The notes beneath the pieces were generated by a model that was not told the origin of the DNA, made no database searches, and saw nothing but the letters and a program-made list of their open reading frames with translations. From Methanobacteriota archaeon (GTDB lineage: Archaea > Methanobacteriota > Methanobacteria > Methanobacteriales > Methanobacteriaceae), in the NCBI GenBank assembly GCA_023434825.1, contig JAEYSH010000084.1, forward strand, positions 1-5,798: a stretch of DNA of 5,798 nt. Direction: 5' to 3'. Each line of letters opens with the position of its first letter. Position 1 is the first letter of the stretch. The position numbers and the translations under genes were made by a program. Positions 1-4,477 of the stretch are shown here, piece by piece.

Positions 1-614
1 ATGTATTAACATTAACCAACAGTGGAAATTATGCAGGAGAAACACTTTACTTTATTAATCTACCAGTAAATTCAATAACTGATTTATTAGGAAACAATAT
101 AGCGGCATTTATCAGTAATTTTACTACCCTTGACATTAAAGCACCAACTGTAAGTGCAACTCCAGCAGGTGGAGATTATTATGCTCCTAAAAGCGTTGTT
201 TTAGCAGCAAGTGAAATATCAAAAATATATTACACTTTAGATGGAACAGATCCCACAGCCAGCAGTACTTTATATTCTGGAGCAATTGGCATTGGTACTT
301 CAAAAACTCTAAAATTTAGAGCTATTGATGAAGCAGGCAATCCTTCAACAATTAATACAGAAAACTATAGAATATACCGTACAGAACCATATAGTTACGT
401 TGTTAAAGTACCATACCGTCAAGTTTGGTACAAGGTAGTCTATAAAAAATGGTATAAATACAGAGGAAAATGGAGATACAAATGGGTTTATGCTAAAGAA
501 AAACATTGGTACAAGTACAAAGGAAAATGGAGATACAAAAGGTTCATTAAATGGGCTTCCTATTGGTTATATAGAAATGAAACAAGATGGAATTCCTACT
601 GGGCATTAACATAA
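1..614 (+). CDS. C-terminal part of a large cell-surface (adhesin-like) protein; 5' end outside window
   Basis: An open frame enters from the left edge (first full codon at base 3) and ends at TAA 612-614, giving 203 visible residues. Residues 1-43 look like the end of a Big_5/SbsA-type bacterial Ig-like domain (DLLGNN followed by a closing ISNFTT strand). Residues about 44-123 match the chitobiase/beta-hexosaminidase C-terminal-type domain: PTVSATPAGGDYYAP, then IYYTLDGTDPT, then LKFRAIDEAGN. Such modules are usually spacers or binding domains in secreted proteins. Residues about 125-203 form a tail very rich in Trp, Tyr, Lys and Arg, with a repeat listed separately. I see no LPXTG motif, no PGF-CTERM-like motif and no hydrophobic C-terminal helix, so anchoring, if any, is not by those routes. 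The signal peptide and ligand domains would lie upstream. Surface location is inferred from domain type; ligand and function are unknown. Confidence 0.85.
   Translation, partial: VLTLTNSGNYAGETLYFINLPVNSITDLLGNNIAAFISNFTTLDIKAPTVSATPAGGDYYAPKSVVLAASEISKIYYTLDGTDPTASSTLYSGAIGIGTSKTLKFRAIDEAGNPSTINTENYRIYRTEPYSYVVKVPYRQVWYKVVYKKWYKYRGKWRYKWVYAKEKHWYKYKGKWRYKRFIKWASYWLYRNETRWNSYWALT
450..542 (+). repeat. Two-copy in-frame direct repeat encoding W-Y-K-Y-(R/K)-G-K-W-R-Y-K
   Basis: Two 36-base copies, at 450-485 and 507-542, lie 57 bases (19 codons) apart in the surface-protein frame. The encoded 11-residue unit is identical apart from one Arg/Lys exchange (residues 150-160 and 169-179 of the visible protein). 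The DNA copies differ mostly at third codon positions, so this is an older, selected protein repeat and not a fresh duplication. Each unit ends in a further basic or aromatic residue. Confidence 0.85.
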
Positions 615-647
615 TCCTCGAAAGAGGAGAACTTTTTTATTTTTTTT
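615..647 (+). terminator. Hairpin plus T-tract terminator after the surface-protein gene
   Basis: The sequence right after the stop codon forms a perfect 5-bp stem, TCCTC (615-619) with GAGGA (624-628), closed by a GAAA tetraloop (620-623). A T-rich run follows at 633-647. Archaeal termination depends mainly on the U-tract, which is strong here; the short hairpin may assist or protect the 3' end. Position and orientation fit the end of the surface-protein transcript. Confidence 0.7.
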
Positions 648-711
648 GTAAGAATTAATTTGCTTAAATTTCTCATATTAACTATTTTTTAATCGGTTAT
701 AGATATTAATA

Positions 712-719
712 TTTTATAC
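712..719 (+). promoter_or_regulatory. Possible archaeal TATA box for the epimerase-GNAT unit
   Basis: TTTTATAC lies 51 bases upstream of the epimerase start, in the 123-base space after the T-tract terminator. Transcription starting about 25 bases downstream would leave a leader of roughly 25-30 bases. The region is so AT-rich that other placements are possible; the call rests on spacing and on the need for a promoter after the terminator. Confidence 0.35.
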
Positions 720-770
720 TACATTAAAGATACATTTAGATAAACTTGAGACAAGAAGCAGGTAAAATAA

Positions 771-1751
771 ATGATCGTAGTAACTGGAGCAACAGGACAT
801 GTTGGAAATGTACTAGTACGTAAATTAGTGGAAAAAGGAGAGAAAATAAGGGTTTTTATACCTCCTTTTGAAGACAGAAAGCCACTTGAAGAAATGGATG
901 TTGAAATTATAGAAGGCGACATTCGCGATGTTGATTCACTTGTTCAAGCCTTCAAGGGAGCAGTATTAGTTTATCATCTTGCAGGAATTGTTTCTATATT
1001 ACCAGACATGGATGGACTTTTGTACGAAGTAAATGTCCTTGGAACACGTAATGTAGTAGATGCTTGCCTTGAAACCGGCGTAAAACGCTTAGTTTACACA
1101 AGCTCAATTCATGCTTTAAAAGAGCCGCCTCAGGGCACCCAAATAGATGAAACCTGTCCATTTGAACCCCAATATTCAAGAGGAGGCTACGATCAATCTA
1201 AAGCCATGGCTTCACTTGAAGTGTTAAAAGGTGTGGATAGAGGTCTTGATTCAGTTTTAGTCTGTCCAACAGGTATTATTGGCCCCTATGACTATAAAAT
1301 TTCACAAATGGGCCGTTTATTTGTTGACTTTATGAAAGGAAATCAAAAAAGTTACATAGATGGAGCTTATGACTTTGTTGACGTTAGAGATGTTGCTGAA
1401 GGAATTATTGCGGCGTCTAAATATGGAAAACGTGGTGAAAGTTATATTTTATCCGGTGAAAAAATTACAGTATCCCAATTAATGTCATATCTTGAAGAAA
1501 TAACTGGAATAAAATCTCCAAGATTCAAAATGCCGTTATGGTTTGTAAAAGGAATTTCTAAAGCTGCTCCAATATACTATAAGTTAACTAAAAACAAACC
1601 TCTTTTTACTAGTTATTCCATTGAGGTTTTAAACAGTAACTGCGATATTAGTTCAAAAAAAGCAAGAAAAGAATTTAATTATTCTCCAAGACCACTTAAA
1701 GAATCAATTAAAGATTCTATAGAATGGCTTAAAGAAAATAAGTATGTTTAA
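771..1751 (+). CDS. NAD(P)-dependent epimerase/dehydratase/reductase family protein (extended SDR)
   Basis: This 326-residue protein is full length for an extended short-chain dehydrogenase/reductase of the WcaG/dihydroflavonol-reductase-like group. The N-terminal Rossmann motif TGATGHVG (residues 5-12) gives GxxGxxG. GDIRD at 49-53 is the usual adenine-contacting segment. YTSS at 109-112 supplies the active-site Ser, and YDQSK at 140-144 is the catalytic YxxxK. PTGIIGP (166-172) and FVDVRDVA (202-209) are further family signatures. The enzyme should be cytosolic and act on a nucleotide sugar or another hydroxyl/keto substrate, which the sequence does not reveal. The stretch after beta-2 reads VFIPPFEDRK, without the Arg often found there in relatives, so NADH versus NADPH is unclear. 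AGGT (760-763) lies 7 bases before the ATG. The GNAT gene follows after 27 bases, probably in the same transcript. Confidence 0.88.
   Translation: MIVVTGATGHVGNVLVRKLVEKGEKIRVFIPPFEDRKPLEEMDVEIIEGDIRDVDSLVQAFKGAVLVYHLAGIVSILPDMDGLLYEVNVLGTRNVVDACLETGVKRLVYTSSIHALKEPPQGTQIDETCPFEPQYSRGGYDQSKAMASLEVLKGVDRGLDSVLVCPTGIIGPYDYKISQMGRLFVDFMKGNQKSYIDGAYDFVDVRDVAEGIIAASKYGKRGESYILSGEKITVSQLMSYLEEITGIKSPRFKMPLWFVKGISKAAPIYYKLTKNKPLFTSYSIEVLNSNCDISSKKARKEFNYSPRPLKESIKDSIEWLKENKYV
1719..1750 (+). repeat. Direct repeat, copy 1 (3' end of epimerase gene)
   Basis: Bases 1719-1743 match 2267-2291 at 24 of 25 positions (C/T at 1728/2276). After a 2-base gap GTTTA matches again (1746-1750 with 2292-2296). This copy encodes the last residues of the epimerase, IEWLKENKYV. 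The two copies flank the GNAT gene, 548 bases apart. Confidence 0.85.
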
Positions 1752-1765
1752 TAATATATTTACTC

Positions 1766-1771
1766 GGAGGT
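1766..1771 (+). promoter_or_regulatory. Strong Shine-Dalgarno site deciding a TTG start
   Basis: GGAGGT sits 7 bases before TTG at 1779 and fully complements the 16S anti-Shine-Dalgarno sequence. It supports the TTG as the start; the first in-frame ATG lies well inside the protein, after conserved sequence has begun. Confidence 0.8.
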
Positions 1772-1778
1772 TGTTTTA

Positions 1779-2237
1779 TTGGTTGATATATCTATTAAAG
1801 AATTAGATAGTGAAAGTGTTCCTTATAATTTGTTACTTTTAGCTGATGATTCTAAAGACGCTATTGAAGATTATATTAGTAGAGGGAGATGTTATGGAGC
1901 ATATATCAACCAAAATATTGTTGGAATTTATGTTCTTTTAAAAACAAGACCGTTTACAATGGAACTTGTAAATATTGCTGTTAAAAAAGAGTACCAGAAT
2001 CAGGGAATTGGAAAAAAGATGATTTTAGATGCCATAAATATGGCTAGATTAGAAAATGTTAAGATATTGGAGGTCAGAACAGGTAATTGTGGTATATCTC
2101 AACTAGCATTATACCAAAAGTGTGGTTTTAGAATTACAGGTATAAACACTGACTTTTTTAAAAAGCATTATAAAGAAAAAATAATCGAAAATGGAATTGA
2201 ATGTTTTGATATGATAATATTAAGCATCGATTTATAA
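1779..2237 (+). CDS. GNAT family N-acetyltransferase, YvbK-like
   Basis: This is a 152-residue single-domain GNAT acetyltransferase that moves an acetyl group from acetyl-CoA to an unidentified amine. The acetyl-CoA pyrophosphate-binding motif A is QNQGIGKK (residues 73-80), after the beta-4 strand ELVNIAV (62-68). The C-terminal motif QLALYQKCGF (108-117) carries the Tyr (112) that often acts as general acid. From memory, the opening LLLLADDS, the TGN...QLALYQKCGFR block and the ending resemble the Bacillus YvbK group; the substrate of that group is not known to me. Start is TTG with a strong upstream GGAGGT. It follows the epimerase by 27 bases and is probably cotranscribed. The gene is flanked by copies of the epimerase 3' end, which suggests later insertion at this site. 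Confidence 0.88.
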   Translation: MVDISIKELDSESVPYNLLLLADDSKDAIEDYISRGRCYGAYINQNIVGIYVLLKTRPFTMELVNIAVKKEYQNQGIGKKMILDAINMARLENVKILEVRTGNCGISQLALYQKCGFRITGINTDFFKKHYKEKIIENGIECFDMIILSIDL

Positions 2238-2240
2238 TAA

Positions 2241-2304
2241 ATCTAATTTTTACATTATTCCTTGAAATAGAATGGTTTAAAGAAAATAAGTGTTTATAGT
2301 AACT
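2241..2304. terminator. Possible weak T-tract terminators in the convergent gap
   Basis: The 67-base gap between the GNAT stop and the pscS stop must end two converging transcripts. On the + strand there is a TTTTT run at 2247-2251 just after the GNAT gene. On the - strand the transcript leaving pscS reads ACTTATTTTCTTT through the repeat copy. I see no convincing hairpin. The call rests on context and T-richness only. Confidence 0.3.
2267..2299 (+). pseudogene. Orphan copy of the epimerase gene 3' end (direct repeat, copy 2)
   Basis: This stretch reads IEWFKENKCL then TAG, against IEWLKENKYV at the true epimerase C-terminus. The DNA match is 24/25 over 2267-2291, plus GTTTA after a 2-base gap. 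Upstream of 2267 the similarity to the epimerase is lost, so only about ten codons remain and there is no start codon. It is best read as a leftover of an insertion or recombination that placed the GNAT gene between the two copies. A paralogous epimerase remnant is the alternative. Confidence 0.65.
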
Positions 2305-3444
2305 TTATTCACTATATTTATCTACTATTTCCTTAAATGAATTAGCAATATAATCAACCTGTTCCTGGCCGAATCCATATGTACTGCATTTAAACCATTT
2401 AGTTTGTCCACGTTTTATTCCAACTATATTCCTCTTTTTAAGCTCTTCATAAAGGAAAAATCCTCTTCGAGGATGTTTTTCAGCGATTTCGTCAAATATA
2501 GGAGTTTCAAATCGAGTGAGATCATGCTCTTTAGGTCGAATTCCAACTTGAGTGATCCCTTCAATTTCTTCCATTTGGCTTACAAAATTTCGAGTTTTTT
2601 CAACTTCCATGTCCCAATGCTTGACCCTTTCAATAACATGAGGGAGTGATGCCATCAAGGTTGCAATAGGTGCACCTCTACTTGTACATCCAAGCATCTC
2701 AAGTTCCTTAACTTTATGTCTTTTAGATACTTCAAGGATTTTATCTGCATATTCTTCATTTAAACCCAAAACTCCAATAGGTCCTGATGCTGCCATACTT
2801 TTATGGCCGCTTCCAACAACAAAATCCATATTAAATGCTTTAGCATCTATTGGAAGTCTTCCCATTGAATAAGCACAATTTAAAATTATAGGAATCCCTG
2901 CATTATGTGCTACTTTCCCTATTTCTTTTGCATTGGTTAAGTTACCATAATTACCGTCAACATGAGTAAGTAAAGCTAATTTAACATCTATTCCCTGATC
3001 AATAGCATTTTCAAGAGTTTCTTGATACTTTTCAGGTGTTATTGCATATTCAGGATCTCCATTATTTGGAACTTCAATCATTTCAAGCTTATTTCTCTCA
3101 GCGGCAACATGTGTAGTATAATGTGCATTTCCATCAACAATTATGGTGTCTCCAGGTTCACACAATGCATGCATTATGGCAAATTTACTTTCGCGAGCTC
3201 CATGAGTGGTCCTTGCGTGATCTACATTTATAAATTTAGCCAGATCATCTAAAAATCCATTTATTGATGGATTTGGTATCTGATCAAGCCTACCTGCACA
3301 GTAATCACAAACACTGTAACCATCTGAATATTCAATTAACGCTTTTCTTGCTTCTATTGGTAATACGCCGCCTCTTTGAAGCGGATTTAAATTTAAATTA
3401 TCTCTTTCCGTGTTTCTTGTAAGTCCGTAATCCTGGCATTCCAT
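2305..3444 (-). CDS. pscS: O-phospho-L-seryl-tRNA:Cys-tRNA synthase (SepCysS)
   Basis: This PLP enzyme converts phosphoseryl-tRNA(Cys), made by SepRS, into Cys-tRNA(Cys) in the cytosol; it is the second step of tRNA-dependent cysteine synthesis in methanogens. Numbering from the first possible ATG (3456), GSGHKSMAASGP carries the PLP lysine K219. The three cysteines known to be essential in the family are all present: C50 and C53 (SVCDYC) and C257 (LGCTSRGAP). LNLNPLQRGG and GYSVCDYC near the N-terminus and YGFGQEQVDYI near the C-terminus are family hallmarks. I place the start at the second ATG (3442-3444; 379 residues), because GGTGA lies 5 bases before it while the ATG at 3454-3456 (383 residues) has no upstream site. 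The gene follows trxB by 40 bases with no clear promoter between, so cotranscription is likely. Confidence 0.95.
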   Translation of the reverse strand: MECQDYGLTRNTERDNLNLNPLQRGGVLPIEARKALIEYSDGYSVCDYCAGRLDQIPNPSINGFLDDLAKFINVDHARTTHGARESKFAIMHALCEPGDTIIVDGNAHYTTHVAAERNKLEMIEVPNNGDPEYAITPEKYQETLENAIDQGIDVKLALLTHVDGNYGNLTNAKEIGKVAHNAGIPIILNCAYSMGRLPIDAKAFNMDFVVGSGHKSMAASGPIGVLGLNEEYADKILEVSKRHKVKELEMLGCTSRGAPIATLMASLPHVIERVKHWDMEVEKTRNFVSQMEEIEGITQVGIRPKEHDLTRFETPIFDEIAEKHPRRGFFLYEELKKRNIVGIKRGQTKWFKCSTYGFGQEQVDYIANSFKEIVDKYSE

Positions 3445-3449
3445 ATAAT

Positions 3450-3454
3450 TCACC
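3450..3454 (-). promoter_or_regulatory. Shine-Dalgarno site favouring the internal pscS start
   Basis: Read on the - strand, GGTGA begins within the first possible ATG codon and ends 5 bases before the second in-frame ATG (3444-3442). That spacing is good for an archaeal ribosome binding site. It therefore favours the shorter protein, beginning MECQDYGLTR. Confidence 0.65.
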
Positions 3455-3484
3455 ATAATGTCTATTTATTGACTAAATTATTTT

Positions 3485-4396
3485 CTATTTCTGTAAATCG
3501 TCATAAGCAGATAATGCAGCTACAGCACCTTCTCCACTGGCTACAACCCATTGATTGACCCCAACTGAGATATCTCCTGCAGCATAAACGCCTTCAATGT
3601 TAGTTCTCTGACTTTTATCAGTTATAATATATCCTGCTTTATCAATTTCGACCCCAATTGACTTTGCTATGTCATTATTAGCGCTTTCACCAATTGCTAT
3701 ATAAACTCCGTCAATATCATATTCCTTTTTAATATCATCCTTTAGATGATGGAGCACTACTCCATCTACAAGCATTTCGCCCTTTATTTCATCTACGACT
3801 GTATCCCATATTATTGGAATATCTTCTTCATCTAATTTTTCCTTTAAATATCTCTCGGCTCTAAGTTCATCCCTTCTGTGAACCATAGCAACATAAGAGC
3901 CAATATTATTTAAGAATAACGCTCCTTGAGCAGCAGTATTACCTCCACCAACTACTAAAATTCGTTTCCCTACAAATAGTGGACCATCACAAACTGCACA
4001 GTAGAAAACACCTTTTCCTAGATGTTCTTCTTCTCCTTTAGCCCCTAGTTTCCTGTGAGTTGTTCCAGTGCAGATTATTAATTTTTTAGCCTTATACTCA
4101 CTTTTCTGGGTGGATATGATAATTTCATTTTCACCTTTAATATCAACACCAGTTACTTCTTCCAGTTCATTTATCTGGGCATATTTTTGTGTTTGTTTTT
4201 TTGTATATTCTATAAGCTGTTTACCTGAAACAATTTCAAATCCGGGATAATTTTCCATATTGGGGACCATTAAACCAGCCCCTCCAATTACAGCTTTTTC
4301 AAGTATTAACGTTTTTAATCCTTGCCTTCCAGCATAAATTCCTGCAGTTAATCCCGCAGGCCCAGATCCTATAATAATAACGTCATATTCATCCAT
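3485..4396 (-). CDS. trxB: Thioredoxin reductase, NADPH-type (TrxB-like flavoprotein)
   Basis: This roughly 303-residue protein has the size and domain order of low-molecular-weight thioredoxin reductase, which passes electrons through FAD and a disulfide to thioredoxin. Numbering from the ATG at 4399, the FAD motif is GSGPAG (11-16), the redox pair is CAVCD (C134, C137), the pyridine nucleotide motif is GGGNTA (151-156), and the second FAD motif is GVYAAGD (270-276). HRRDELRAE (174-182) is the arginine-rich NADPH phosphate-binding motif, which argues for NADPH over the F420-dependent type known from Methanocaldococcus. Two ATGs are adjacent; GGTGAT abuts the first and lies 3 bases before the second, so I favour the second (MDEYDV). 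It lies between gatE and pscS on the same strand. A role as reductant for SepCysS chemistry is inferred from position only. Confidence 0.92.
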   Translation of the reverse strand: MDEYDVIIIGSGPAGLTAGIYAGRQGLKTLILEKAVIGGAGLMVPNMENYPGFEIVSGKQLIEYTKKQTQKYAQINELEEVTGVDIKGENEIIISTQKSEYKAKKLIICTGTTHRKLGAKGEEEHLGKGVFYCAVCDGPLFVGKRILVVGGGNTAAQGALFLNNIGSYVAMVHRRDELRAERYLKEKLDEEDIPIIWDTVVDEIKGEMLVDGVVLHHLKDDIKKEYDIDGVYIAIGESANNDIAKSIGVEIDKAGYIITDKSQRTNIEGVYAAGDISVGVNQWVVASGEGAVAALSAYDDLQK

Positions 4397-4399
4397 CAT

Positions 4400-4405
4400 A
4401 TCACC
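4400..4405 (-). promoter_or_regulatory. Perfect GGTGAT ribosome binding site for trxB
   Basis: GGTGAT on the - strand matches the archaeal anti-Shine-Dalgarno sequence. It directly touches the ATG at 4399-4397 (spacing 0), but is 3 bases from the ATG at 4396-4394. The second codon is therefore the more likely initiator. Confidence 0.7.
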
Positions 4406-4447
4406 ATGAGGGTTTTTATTTAAATAAACCTTTGATTACTTCTAAAT

Positions 4448-4469
4448 TATTATTTAAGACTCATCTTAA
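4448..4469 (-). promoter_or_regulatory. Possible trxB promoter with adjoining 16-base inverted repeat
   Basis: In the roughly 80-base gap between gatE and trxB, the - strand reads TTAAGA-TGAG-TCTTAA (4469-4454), a 6-bp inverted repeat with a 4-base loop. It runs directly into TTAAATAATA (4457-4448), a reasonable archaeal TATA-like element. Initiation about 25 bases on would leave a short leader before the trxB ribosome site. The inverted repeat overlaps where the BRE/TATA would be, so it could be an operator. It could also be a weak hairpin at the end of the gatE transcript. Confidence 0.35.
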
Positions 4470-4477
4470 CAAATCTT

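Noticed and set aside
450..542. Direct repeats at 450 and 507 considered as a CRISPR-like or mobile-element repeat
   Set aside because: Only two copies, in frame, with mostly third-position differences; it is a protein-level repeat in the surface protein.
703..712. Palindrome ATATTAATAT upstream of the epimerase gene
   Set aside because: It is pure A/T in an AT-rich spacer, so it is expected by chance and gives no stable structure.
719..922. Reverse-strand open frame of 67 codons across the epimerase promoter and 5' end
   Set aside because: It lies mostly antisense to the clearly coding Rossmann region, has a low-complexity Ser/Thr-rich product and shows no family motif; a shadow frame.
2404..4250. 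Several + strand open frames (2404-2649, 3022-3252, 4068-4250)
   Set aside because: All are antisense to pscS and trxB, whose motifs are intact, and their products have no recognisable features.
4396..4407. Tiny upstream frame before trxB on the - strand (ATG GTG ATA TGA)
   Set aside because: It is only three codons, and its bases are the trxB ribosome site itself; chance is the simpler reading.
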